NCBI GenBank assembly: GCA_002409145.1
Contig: DHUL01000056.1
Span: 1,677 to 23,664, forward strand
DNA: 21,988 nt
Origin: Bacteroidales bacterium UBA5235
Lineage (GTDB): Bacteria > Bacteroidota > Bacteroidia > Bacteroidales > VadinHA17
Direction of reading: 5' to 3'
In this document: positions 1 through 7,085 of the stretch, in pieces
How positions within the stretch are numbered: the stretch's first letter is position 1
Layout of the letters: the number at the start of each line of letters is the position of its first letter
The notes under the pieces: model-generated
The model's database searches: none
Told to the model about the DNA's origin: nothing
What the model saw: only the letters and a program-made list of their open reading frames with translations
Program-made: the position numbers and the translations under genes

Positions 1-144
1 TTTCGTAAAGTTCTTCATATGACTTATCTCAAGACGGCCTTTCATTGAGTTCTTCATCTGGCTCATTTCAGGACTGCCTTTCATTGAGCTCTTCACCTGG
101 CTCATTTCAGTACTGCCTTTCATTAAGTTCTTCATCCGGCTCAT
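1..144 (-). CDS. rnfE: Electron transport complex subunit RnfE, N-terminal fragment with repeated start region
   Basis: This is the first 48 codons of the gene, which continues past the left edge. Its ATG overlaps the rnfG stop as ATGA. RnfE is a membrane subunit of the Rnf complex, paired with RnfA. The identification rests on position straight after rnfG and on the last visible residues, ISHMKNFTK, which resemble the usual RnfE start (MSxLKNFTKG type, from memory). Ahead of this lie three 13-residue repeats, MSRMKNLMKGSTE, MSQVKSSMKGSPE and MSQMKNSMKGRLE, which the family does not normally have. Possible starts are the ATGs at 144, 105, 66 and 18. The first is chosen because of its coupling to rnfG and the clear ribosome-binding-like AAAGGAG upstream, but the start cannot be settled from sequence. 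The membrane segments that would confirm RnfE are outside the window. Confidence 0.75.
   Translation of the reverse strand, partial: MSRMKNLMKGSTEMSQVKSSMKGSPEMSQMKNSMKGRLEISHMKNFTK
1..144 (-). repeat. 39-base in-frame tandem repeat at the start of rnfE
   Basis: On the minus strand the units are 144-106, 105-67 and 66-28, followed by a diverged partial unit at 27-1. Units 1/2 and 2/3 each differ at 5 of 39 bases and units 1/3 at 6, so they are not identical assembly copies. Each of the three full units starts ATGAGCC. Each also carries AAAGG followed by a CTGAA-like end just before the next unit, resembling the native leader AAAGGAGATCTGAA before the first ATG. The period is 13 codons, so the frame is kept. 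Confidence 0.9.
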
Positions 145-734
145 TTCAGATCTCCTTTCTCAAATGTGTTGTATGCCCTCTGAACTCCGTCACAGAAAGC
201 CCTTGAACTGATTGTTGCAGCGGTGATGGCATCAACAGGACCGCCATCCTTCTTCACCTTAAGCGTGAACTCGGCGGGATTCTTCCCCTTGAACTGATCC
301 TTGAACTCGGGCTTCTCCGGGGTCCCGTCAGGAACCATCTTTGTTCCCAATCCCGGCGTCTCCTTCTGCTCAAGGACGTTCACATTGTATATCGCGCCGT
401 CAGGCGTAAATCCTACCATAAAACCTATGTAACCGCTGAATCCGTTGTTCGTGTATGACTTGATTGCATAACCCACAACCTGGTCGCCGTTCTTTGCCGG
501 GTAAACCTCCAGGGAGTCACCATCGCCGGTAGGCAGCATGAACATCTCGTCATTCGGGTTATTTGTGAACTCGGGCACCACCTGCTTGATGGCCTCAACC
601 TTCTTGTTCAGCAGGGCGGCAGCTATGGGATCCTTCGTCATCTCATAGACAAAACCGAGTGCGGCTGAAGCGCCAAGCGAAATCAGCGTCAGCGAGAGCA
701 CCATGTTCTTCAGGGTCGATTCCATCTTAGCCAT
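141..734 (-). CDS. rnfG: Electron transport complex subunit RnfG (FMN-binding)
   Basis: RnfG is a flavoprotein subunit of the Rnf ferredoxin:NAD+ oxidoreductase, anchored in the inner membrane with its FMN domain on the outer face. The 197-residue protein has one N-terminal membrane segment (about residues 9-30) and a C-terminal FMN-binding domain. The motif DAITAATISS (168-177) matches the family's [ST]-[GA]-A-T-x-[ST] signature, and T174 is the likely residue carrying phosphoester-linked FMN. Its start overlaps the rnfD end by 8 bases and its stop overlaps the rnfE start by 4 bases, indicating translational coupling in one operon. Confidence 0.95.
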   Translation of the reverse strand: MAKMESTLKNMVLSLTLISLGASAALGFVYEMTKDPIAAALLNKKVEAIKQVVPEFTNNPNDEMFMLPTGDGDSLEVYPAKNGDQVVGYAIKSYTNNGFSGYIGFMVGFTPDGAIYNVNVLEQKETPGLGTKMVPDGTPEKPEFKDQFKGKNPAEFTLKVKKDGGPVDAITAATISSRAFCDGVQRAYNTFEKGDLK

Positions 735-1728
735 GCTTCACCTCCTTCCCGAACCGCTTTGGTTTGATGTACATATTGAGCAACGGTACAAAAGCGTTCA
801 TTATCAGGATCGCAAAAGATACACCCTCGGGATATGCCCCCCAGGTCCTGATCAGAACGGTGATCACACCTATCCCGATGCCGTATATCACCATTCCCTT
901 CGCCGTCATCGGCGACGTTACATAATCAGTTGCCATGAATATCGCGCCAAGCATTATACCCCCCGTCAGCAGGTGAAAGAGGGGATCAGCATATTTCGTG
1001 GGGTCAATAGCCCACAGGATACCTGTGAAGGCAGCTACCGTAAGGAGAATCGTTACCGGGATGTGCCAGCTAATTATCTTCCTCCAGATTAAATACAAAC
1101 CACCCAGAATCAGCGCTATAGCTGCAACCTCACCCATCGAGCCTCCCATGTAGCCGTAGAAGAGCTGCATGTGCGAGGGGACCTTCTCCATCAGGGCAGA
1201 TACGGTCTCACCATTCTTGATACCCTCACTCATTATGGCAAGAGGAGTGGCACCCGTGACCGCATCAGTGTAACCGGTGTTGAATCCGGACGGTATCGGC
1301 CAGCTGGTCATCTGTACCGGGAATGAGATCAACAGGAAGACCCTGCCCACAAGCGCCGGGTTGAACGGGTTGCTCCCCAATCCGCCGAAGGTCATCTTTG
1401 CCACACCTATCGAGACGATGGCACCGATGATAATAATATGTACCGGGAGATTCGAAGGCACGTTGAATGCCAGCAAAAGTCCCGTAACTACCGCTGATCC
1501 GTCTGATATTGAGGGCTTTGTCTTCAGAATAAATTTCTGGATAAGGTACTCAACCGCTACGCATGAGATGACCGATACCAGTGTAACGATAATCGCCCCC
1601 AACCCGAAGTACCAGATCGAGGCTGCAAGGGCAGGGGCCAGGGCTATCACCACACCAAACATCAGCTTGCGCGTCGTTTCAGGGCTCTGCTGGTGCGGTG
1701 ATGGGGATACGTTTAAAATGTTGCTCAT
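727..1728 (-). CDS. rnfD: Electron transport complex subunit RnfD
   Basis: RnfD is the polytopic inner-membrane flavoprotein of the Rnf complex, homologous to NqrB, and helps move cations while electrons pass to NAD+. The 333-residue protein has many hydrophobic segments, for example around residues 23-60 and 94-112. The flavinylation motif TGATPLA has T161 as the likely covalent FMN site. NPFNPALVGR at 120-129 is a typical NqrB/RnfD sequence. It lies 12 bases after rnfC and overlaps rnfG by 8 bases. Length and motifs are normal for the family. Confidence 0.96.
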   Translation of the reverse strand: MSNILNVSPSPHQQSPETTRKLMFGVVIALAPALAASIWYFGLGAIIVTLVSVISCVAVEYLIQKFILKTKPSISDGSAVVTGLLLAFNVPSNLPVHIIIIGAIVSIGVAKMTFGGLGSNPFNPALVGRVFLLISFPVQMTSWPIPSGFNTGYTDAVTGATPLAIMSEGIKNGETVSALMEKVPSHMQLFYGYMGGSMGEVAAIALILGGLYLIWRKIISWHIPVTILLTVAAFTGILWAIDPTKYADPLFHLLTGGIMLGAIFMATDYVTSPMTAKGMVIYGIGIGVITVLIRTWGAYPEGVSFAILIMNAFVPLLNMYIKPKRFGKEVKHG

Positions 1729-1740
1729 ATGTCTGATTTG

Positions 1741-3075
1741 CTATTTCGTAACACGTTCACGGGCCATCCTTATTACCGTGGCCTTGCCAAGCCTGATATA
1801 GTCAAGAAGGGGTCTTTTTGCCGGACAGGTGTATGAACATGCCCCGCACTCCATGCAATCAGTGATCTTCTCCTGCTCTGCCTTCTCAAACATCCCCTTC
1901 TGCCCGAGGACCGAGATGAGCCACGGCTCGAGACCCATGGCACAGGCCGAGGAACACTTCCCGCACCTGATGCACGGAAGTACCTCTGCACGCTTCGATA
2001 CACCGGCAGGAAACATGATAATTCCCGAGGTCCCCTTCGTGACAGGAACATCTGTCATTGCCAGCGCCTTGCCCATCATCGGGCCACCGTTGACAATCTT
2101 GCCCGTATCATCTGGCATACCACCGGCAGCCTCTATAAGCGCTGTAACAGGAGTACCGATGCGCACCAGGAAGTTGCCGGGATTTTTGACTGATTTCCCG
2201 GTGACGGTAACAATCCTCTCAATCAGCGGCTTGTTCTTCTGAACCGCCTCGTAAACGGCAAAGGCAGTACCTACATTCTGTACAACCACACCAACATCAA
2301 CAGGAAGTCCTCCGGAGGGCACCTCGCGGCCGGTACAGGCTTTAATGAGCTGTTTCTCACCACCCTGCGGGTATTTGACCTTCAGGGGCTGAACTGTAAT
2401 GCCCATATGAGCCTTGGCAAGCTCTGTGAGATGGCTTATGGCATCAGGTTTGTTCGCCTCAATGCCAATTACAGCCCTGTCCACGCCCAGGGCTTTCATG
2501 ATTATTGATATGCCTGTCAGCACCTCGGCTCCCTTCTCAAGCATAAGCCTGTGGTCCGAAGTAAGATAAGGCTCACACTCAACTCCATTGATAATCAGCA
2601 TGTCACACTTTTTGCCGGCAGGGACGGTCAGCTTGATATGGGTGGGGAAGGTTGCACCTCCCATGCCTACGAGCCCGCATTGCCGGCACCTCTCGATGAT
2701 CTGCTCGGGCGACAGTGTAATCTCTCTTACCAGTGCGGAGCTGCGGTCTATTGTCTCAACCCACTCGTCTCCCTCGACATCAATCACCACAGCGGTCTGC
2801 TTGTAACCGGTGGTGTCAACAACGGTGTCTATCTTGTTCACCTTGCCTGATACCGGCGAATGGATGTTCGTAGAGACAAACCCCTTTGCCTGGGCAATTA
2901 CCTGCCCCGTTTTCACCGCGGTACCCTTCTCAACCACCGGCACTGCAGGAGCTCCGATGTGTTGTGAGACCGGCAGCGTCACCTGTGACGGAACGGGAAG
3001 AATAACTATCGGCCTGTCAGCCGTCAGCTTGTTCTCTGGCGGATGGATGCCGCCCTTAGGAAATGTCTTTAACAC
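1741..3075 (-). CDS. rnfC: Electron transport complex subunit RnfC
   Basis: RnfC is the peripheral cytoplasmic subunit that binds NAD(H) and FMN and carries two 4Fe-4S clusters. The 444-residue protein starts with the family hallmark GGIHPPENK (residues 8-16). It has the nucleotide-binding stretch GMGGATFPTH (about 137-146) and NGVECEP (about 163-169). Two 4Fe-4S motifs are at C368/C371/C374/C378 and C407/C410/C413/C417. The start is a GTG at 3073-3075. The frame stays open upstream but has no ATG before a stop near 3181, and the protein sequence from GTG (VLKTFPKGG) matches where RnfC usually begins. It is preceded by an unusually long gap of 194 bases after rnfB. Confidence 0.96.
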   Translation of the reverse strand: MLKTFPKGGIHPPENKLTADRPIVILPVPSQVTLPVSQHIGAPAVPVVEKGTAVKTGQVIAQAKGFVSTNIHSPVSGKVNKIDTVVDTTGYKQTAVVIDVEGDEWVETIDRSSALVREITLSPEQIIERCRQCGLVGMGGATFPTHIKLTVPAGKKCDMLIINGVECEPYLTSDHRLMLEKGAEVLTGISIIMKALGVDRAVIGIEANKPDAISHLTELAKAHMGITVQPLKVKYPQGGEKQLIKACTGREVPSGGLPVDVGVVVQNVGTAFAVYEAVQKNKPLIERIVTVTGKSVKNPGNFLVRIGTPVTALIEAAGGMPDDTGKIVNGGPMMGKALAMTDVPVTKGTSGIIMFPAGVSKRAEVLPCIRCGKCSSACAMGLEPWLISVLGQKGMFEKAEQEKITDCMECGACSYTCPAKRPLLDYIRLGKATVIRMARERVTK

Positions 3076-3211
3076 GTTTATTGTAATTTTCAGATGTTCT
3101 TGACTTAGTCTTATACTTTCGGTTGATCTGAACCGGCTTCGCCTCCGATATTGACCTGTTTGCTTCCGTATTCGCGATCTTTATTATTTCTGCACCCGAC
3201 AGCTCTTTCAT
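3056..3211 (-). CDS. Possible 51-residue ORF between rnfB and rnfC
   Basis: This ATG-started ORF lies in the rnfB-rnfC gap, in a different frame from rnfC, and its TAA falls 20 bases inside rnfC. The predicted peptide begins MKELSGAEIIKIANTEANRS and is rich in Lys, Arg and Ser, without a membrane segment or Cys. It matches no family I recognise. The ATG overlaps the stop of an even smaller frame (MSDPGVKAT) as ATGA, which would fit re-initiation, but this may be chance. It could equally be an untranslated leader for rnfC. Confidence 0.25.
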   Translation of the reverse strand: MKELSGAEIIKIANTEANRSISEAKPVQINRKYKTKSRTSENYNKRVKDIS

Positions 3212-3269
3212 GTTGCCTTAACGCCTGGATCACTCATGCCTTCATACTCAGTTTCGGCGAAATCCGGAA

Positions 3270-4133
3270 TCAGTTAACGGCTGCATCGGCCGGCTCGGCC
3301 GGCTTTGATTCCTTTACCAGGAAGCCGATCTCCAGTATCGCACCGGTGGGACACTCCCCGACGCACTTACGGCAGAGTTTGCACTTGAACGAGTCAATAA
3401 AGGCCAGGTTGTTCTCCATGGTTATTGCCTCGTAGGGGCACACCTTCACACACTTGCCACAGCCTATACATGCCACCTTGCAGGCCTTTCGCGCCGGACC
3501 ACCCTTGTCCTTGTTGACACACGAGACATAAATCTTGCGATCCTTCTTGTTGCGTTTGCGGAGCTCGATGATGCTGCGCGGACATGCTTTCACGCATGCC
3601 CCGCATGCAACACACTTGTCATCAAGAATAACAGGCAGTTGCGTGACAGGATCCATATACATCGCATCAAACTTGCATGCTGTCACACAGTCGCCGCATC
3701 CGAGACACCCATACTGGCAGCCGGTCTGGCCACCGTAAAGGGAATGTGCCACCCTGCAACTGACAGCACCGTCATAGTAGGATGTCCGTGTTGCGTTGTC
3801 AGGGGTGCCATTGCACCGGACCACAGCTACCTTCGGTTCCACGGCAACAGGCTGACGGTCGAGTATAATGGCTACTTTTCCCATAGTTTCAGCTCCGCCG
3901 ACGGGACAGTTCAGCCCTTCGAAGGAGGTTGATTTTACCAACGTCTCCGCGAAGGCGCGACAGCCGGTATAACCGCAACCGCCACAGTTGGCGCCGGGAA
4001 GAGCCTCGGTAACCGTATCGATGCGGGGATCCTCAACAACCCTGAATTTCCGGGCCACAAAATAGAGAATAATCGCGGCGAGCAGGCCCAGGGTGCCCAG
4101 CATCACGATAGTCAATAGAACGGTTGAACTCAT
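3270..4133 (-). CDS. rnfB: Electron transport complex subunit RnfB, multi-ferredoxin type
   Basis: RnfB is the entry point for electrons from ferredoxin into the Rnf complex. The 287-residue protein has an N-terminal membrane anchor (residues about 5-26). A 4Fe-4S domain follows with C50, C53, C58 and C76 in GANCGGCGYTGC. Four CxxCxxCxxxC ferredoxin motifs then start at C143, C174, C222 and C251. Proteobacterial RnfB usually has two such motifs after the N-terminal cluster, so this is a longer cluster chain. Extra Cys residues at 107, 126, 139, 205 and 218 are also present. It starts 3 bases after the rseC stop and is followed by a 194-base gap before rnfC. Confidence 0.96.
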   Translation of the reverse strand: MSSTVLLTIVMLGTLGLLAAIILYFVARKFRVVEDPRIDTVTEALPGANCGGCGYTGCRAFAETLVKSTSFEGLNCPVGGAETMGKVAIILDRQPVAVEPKVAVVRCNGTPDNATRTSYYDGAVSCRVAHSLYGGQTGCQYGCLGCGDCVTACKFDAMYMDPVTQLPVILDDKCVACGACVKACPRSIIELRKRNKKDRKIYVSCVNKDKGGPARKACKVACIGCGKCVKVCPYEAITMENNLAFIDSFKCKLCRKCVGECPTGAILEIGFLVKESKPAEPADAAVN

Positions 4134-4136
4134 CTG

Positions 4137-4556
4137 TCAGACCTTTATTTTGAATTCAAATTTTTCACTTATACGGCCTCTCATCAGCCATACTGCCAGG
4201 TACCAGCACCCAATCGCTGCAAAAGAGATCAGTGCGGATACCAGTTCACCTGCACCAGCCACCAGGGATGCTGCAAAAGCTGTGATTAACACGATGAACG
4301 GAATAATGTAACCGATAAGAAGTGCCTGGAAACCCTGCGAGAGCTTCATCTCAACCTTGACACTGTCGCCTGGATGGAGGGGAATGTCACACTTTGCAGT
4401 AATGACCTTGGTCTCTGTTTTCCCGGCAGAGCAAGCAGATTTTGCATGACAGCCCGAACAGGCCCCGGCAACAAGAATCTCAACCTCGGCTGTGCCATCA
4501 CCAGGCACACTCAACACCTTTCCTTCATGGGTAATAGTTTCTCCCTGCGGCATCAA
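4137..4556 (-). CDS. rseC: SoxR-reducing system RseC-family protein
   Basis: The 139-residue membrane protein belongs to the RseC/MucC family, which in other bacteria acts with the Rnf (Rsx) complex to keep redox regulators reduced. The N-terminal region has a Cys cluster, CSGCHAKSAC (C33, C36, C42), that could bind a metal or cluster. Two hydrophobic segments follow (about residues 80-97 and 103-123), and the C-terminus is positively charged. It is the first gene of the rnf operon, with only 3 bases before rnfB. Whether SoxR is its partner here is unknown; the association with Rnf is clear from position. Confidence 0.88.
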   Translation of the reverse strand: MMPQGETITHEGKVLSVPGDGTAEVEILVAGACSGCHAKSACSAGKTETKVITAKCDIPLHPGDSVKVEMKLSQGFQALLIGYIIPFIVLITAFAASLVAGAGELVSALISFAAIGCWYLAVWLMRGRISEKFEFKIKV

Positions 4557-4631
4557 TGGATTCTTGAAAGGGCAATTTTACAGAATTATGAGGAGAATTT
4601 ATATAATAATGGTCATATTTTTTGGGGGATC

Positions 4632-4702
4632 AAGTCTGAAAGTCTGAGGGTCTGAGGTCTGAATGTCTGAGGGTCTGAGAGTCTGAGGGCCTGAGGGTCT
4701 GA
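4632..4702 (+). repeat. Octamer tandem repeat, consensus RRGTCTGA, nine copies
   Basis: Units read AAGTCTGA, AAGTCTGA, GGGTCTGA, GGTCTGA (one base short), ATGTCTGA, GGGTCTGA, GAGTCTGA, GGGCCTGA and GGGTCTGA. The last six bases are almost constant while the first two vary. The tract starts 76 bases upstream of the rseC start codon. Confidence 0.92.
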
Positions 4703-4703
4703 G

Positions 4704-4766
4704 GATTTGCGATTTGCGATTTGCGATTTGCGATTTGTGAGTTGCGAATTGCGGGTTGCAGGATGC
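4704..4766 (+). repeat. Heptamer tandem repeat, consensus GATTTGC, eight to nine copies
   Basis: Four exact GATTTGC units are followed by GATTTGT, GAGTTGC, GAATTGC, GGGTTGC and a decayed AGGATGC. Decay increases in one direction, away from the octamer tract. The tract begins two bases after the octamers end. Confidence 0.92.
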
Positions 4767-4790
4767 ATATTGACACTTCTGCAGCCAGCC

Positions 4791-4850
4791 AATTGGTACT
4801 GCCAACTGGTACTGCCGACTGCCGACTGCCGACTGTTACTGCCTACTGTC
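4791..4850 (+). repeat. Short tandem repeat of ACTGCC-type units
   Basis: Two 13-base units (AATTGGTACTGCC and AACTGGTACTGCC) are followed by GACTGCC, GACTGCC, GACTGTT, ACTGCC and TACTGTC. The common core is ACTGCC with a period of mostly seven bases. It is separated by 24 non-repeat bases from the GATTTGC tract. Confidence 0.88.
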
Positions 4851-4907
4851 TCAATAACAGGATGCTATAGATGCTGTCACCTGTAAGGGATAAAGCATTG
4901 TAACCGG

Positions 4908-7013
4908 TCAGCTGATCTCGCTCCAGGAATACTTCTTACCAAATAACCTCTTCAGGTTGACCTTCAGGATGCTGTTCACCGGCTGTGCAAGGTCCGGGTC
5001 ATCAGCCAGTATCTCTGCTGCACGCGACCGTGCCAGGTTAAGTATCTGGCCGTCTTTTCCCAGGTCTGCTATCTTCAGGTCAAAAGCCATCCCGCTCTGC
5101 TGCGTCCCCTCCAGGTCACCCGGCCCGCGCATACGCAGGTCAGCTTCCGCGATCTCAAAACCATCAGTGGTGGCAATCATGGTGTTGACGCGCTCCGTAG
5201 CGTCTGCCGAGAGCTTGTGCGAGGTCATCAGAACACAATACGACTGGTCAGCGCCACGGCCCACCCGCCCGCGCAACTGATGCAGCTGCGAGAGCCCGAA
5301 ACGCTCAGCGCTCTCAATAACCATCACACTGGCATTGGGAATATCCACACCCACCTCAATGACGGTGGTGGCAACCATTATATGCGCCTGCCCCCGCCGG
5401 AACATATTCATAGAAATTTCCTTGTCCTTCGACGTCATCCGCCCGTGAACAACACTGATGCAGTACTGAGGCGGAGGAAACGCCCTTGCCATGCTCTCGA
5501 GACCATCATCAAGGTTCTTGTAATCAAGCGTCTCCGACTCTTTTATCAGCGGATAAACAACGTATATCTGCCTGCCATCCTCTATCTGCCTGCGCATGAA
5601 CCCGAAAACCTTCTCCCTCTCAGCATCCGTAAAAGCCATCGTCTTTACCGGCTTACGCCCGGGCGGCATCTCGTCAATGACAGAGACATCGAGGTCACCG
5701 TAAAGAGTCATAGCCAGGGTACGGGGGATAGGTGTGGCAGTCATAACCAGTACATGAGGCGGACAATCGCTCTTCTGCCATAACTTAGCGCGCTGCGCGA
5801 CACCGAAACGGTGCTGCTCATCAATGATCACCAGCCCGAGATTCCTGTATACCACATTTTCCTCAATAAGAGCGTGCGTCCCGATCAGTATGTCGATGGA
5901 GCCTTCAACCAATCCCTTATCAATCCTTTCCCGTTCACTTCGCTTTGACGATCCTGTCAGGAGAGCCACTGTGACATTGATGCCCTTCACCAACCTGCTT
6001 ATCGAGTTGAAGTGCTGGATGGCCAGCACTTCGGTGGGAGCCATCAGACAGCTCTGAAATCCGTTGTCAGCCCCGATCAGCATGCTCATCAGCGCAACCA
6101 TGGTCTTGCCACTGCCAACATCACCCTGCAGCAACCTGTTCATCTGGTGGCCACTGCCGAGGTCAGCACGGATCTCACGTACCACCCTCTTCTGAGCCCC
6201 GGTAAGCGAAAAAGGGAGGTTGTTGGCATAAAACGAGTTGAGCCTCTCGCCAACAACTGAAAAGAGGAACCCGTGTGTGCTCTTCGTCCTGTTGCCCTTG
6301 TATCTCAGAAGGTTAAGCTGGATGTAAAAAAGTTCCTCGAACTTGAGCCTGAACCGGGCATTTTCTATGTCAGTGTTTGAATCAGGAAAATGAATGCGGA
6401 ACAGCGCTTCAGAAAGACTCATCAGCTTCATCGGCGCTGTCAGTGACGGGGGGAGAGTCTCAGGGATGCGCAGCGCCGGCATGGAAAATGCCGTTGCCAT
6501 AAGTTTGGCAATGGCTTTGGTGTGAAGGAAGTGATCCTTCATCTTCTCAGTGGTGTTATACTGGGCCTCAAGGGCAGACGAGACACGGGTCTCACGCTTC
6601 TCAGCTTCCTCCATCTCGGGATGGACAATATTGAAGGCACCGCTGAACAGTGTAGGTTTGCCGAATATTATGTATTCCTTCTCAGGCTTGTAGGCATTAA
6701 GAACCCATTTGTGCCCCTTGAACCAGACAAGCTTCACTATGCCGGTCTCATCATAGAAGTCTGCAGTCAGCCTTTTGCCTTTTCCCGCTCCCTCTGTTGT
6801 GAAACGACGGATCTTCCCCTTTACCTGGACATACTGCATGTCGGTGTCAAGCTCCCTGACCTTGTAGAAGCGGGTTTTATCGACATACTTGTACGGAAAG
6901 TAATAGATCAGGTCACGGAAAGTGTGTATGCCTGCCTCCGCTTCGAGCAGTTCGGCCCGTTTGGGACCTACCCCTGGAAGAAATTTGATCTCACTGTCAA
7001 GCAATTCAGACAT
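4908..7013 (-). CDS. recG: ATP-dependent DNA helicase RecG
   Basis: RecG is a double-stranded DNA translocase that remodels stalled replication forks and Holliday junctions. The 701-residue protein has an N-terminal helix-hairpin-like segment (LPGVGPKRAELL) and an OB-fold wedge domain (about 60-135). The superfamily 2 motor has Walker A GDVGSGKT (about 297-304), the RecG-type Walker B box DEQHRFG, motif III TATPIPRTLAM and motif VI RGRVGRG. The ATG at 7013 is chosen; a GTG codon directly before it (7016) would add only one residue. It is divergent from the methyltransferase gene, with 72 bases between start codons. Confidence 0.97.
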   Translation of the reverse strand: MSELLDSEIKFLPGVGPKRAELLEAEAGIHTFRDLIYYFPYKYVDKTRFYKVRELDTDMQYVQVKGKIRRFTTEGAGKGKRLTADFYDETGIVKLVWFKGHKWVLNAYKPEKEYIIFGKPTLFSGAFNIVHPEMEEAEKRETRVSSALEAQYNTTEKMKDHFLHTKAIAKLMATAFSMPALRIPETLPPSLTAPMKLMSLSEALFRIHFPDSNTDIENARFRLKFEELFYIQLNLLRYKGNRTKSTHGFLFSVVGERLNSFYANNLPFSLTGAQKRVVREIRADLGSGHQMNRLLQGDVGSGKTMVALMSMLIGADNGFQSCLMAPTEVLAIQHFNSISRLVKGINVTVALLTGSSKRSERERIDKGLVEGSIDILIGTHALIEENVVYRNLGLVIIDEQHRFGVAQRAKLWQKSDCPPHVLVMTATPIPRTLAMTLYGDLDVSVIDEMPPGRKPVKTMAFTDAEREKVFGFMRRQIEDGRQIYVVYPLIKESETLDYKNLDDGLESMARAFPPPQYCISVVHGRMTSKDKEISMNMFRRGQAHIMVATTVIEVGVDIPNASVMVIESAERFGLSQLHQLRGRVGRGADQSYCVLMTSHKLSADATERVNTMIATTDGFEIAEADLRMRGPGDLEGTQQSGMAFDLKIADLGKDGQILNLARSRAAEILADDPDLAQPVNSILKVNLKRLFGKKYSWSEIS

Positions 7014-7048
7014 CACTGGCGGTAAAAAATAGTGTCACCGAAAATAGT

Positions 7049-7056
7049 TAATTTTG
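7049..7056 (+). promoter_or_regulatory. Candidate -7 promoter element (TAATTTTG)
   Basis: TAATTTTG is a perfect match to the Bacteroidota TAnnTTTG box and ends 29 bases before the ATG at 7086. It lies downstream of the alternative GTG at 7032, so if used it excludes that start. No clear TTTG-type -33 box is present at the expected spacing. Confidence 0.45.
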
Positions 7057-7085
7057 ACCGGGATTCAAATGAACTGTCTGAAGAA

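Larger units (their letters stand above)
4557..4907. other. Gene-free stretch between rseC and recG
   Basis: This stretch lies between the 5' end of the rseC-rnf operon and the 3' end of recG. It consists mainly of three short tandem-repeat tracts, listed separately. The 75 bases next to rseC (4557-4631) are AT-rich and must hold the operon promoter, but no perfect TAnnTTTG is seen on the minus strand; the best is TAAAATTG at about 4571-4578. No clear terminator for recG is visible. The one ORF across the tract (4599-4805, minus) is only a translation of the repeats. Confidence 0.8.

Noticed and set aside
4571..4578. TAAAATTG as the promoter box of the rseC-rnf operon
   Set aside because: It has a mismatch to TAnnTTTG and no -33 box, so it is too weak to list as a feature.
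4599..4805. 68-residue minus-strand ORF across the short tandem repeats
   Set aside because: Most of its residues are translations of the heptamer and octamer repeats; no promoter, family or conserved start supports it.
4632..4850. Possible CRISPR array
   Set aside because: The units are 7-13 bases and contiguous, with no spacers and no cas genes nearby.
7032..7085. GTG start 18 codons upstream for the methyltransferase
   Set aside because: It would leave only 18 bases to the divergent recG start and would lie upstream of the TAATTTTG box; family similarity begins near the ATG at 7086.
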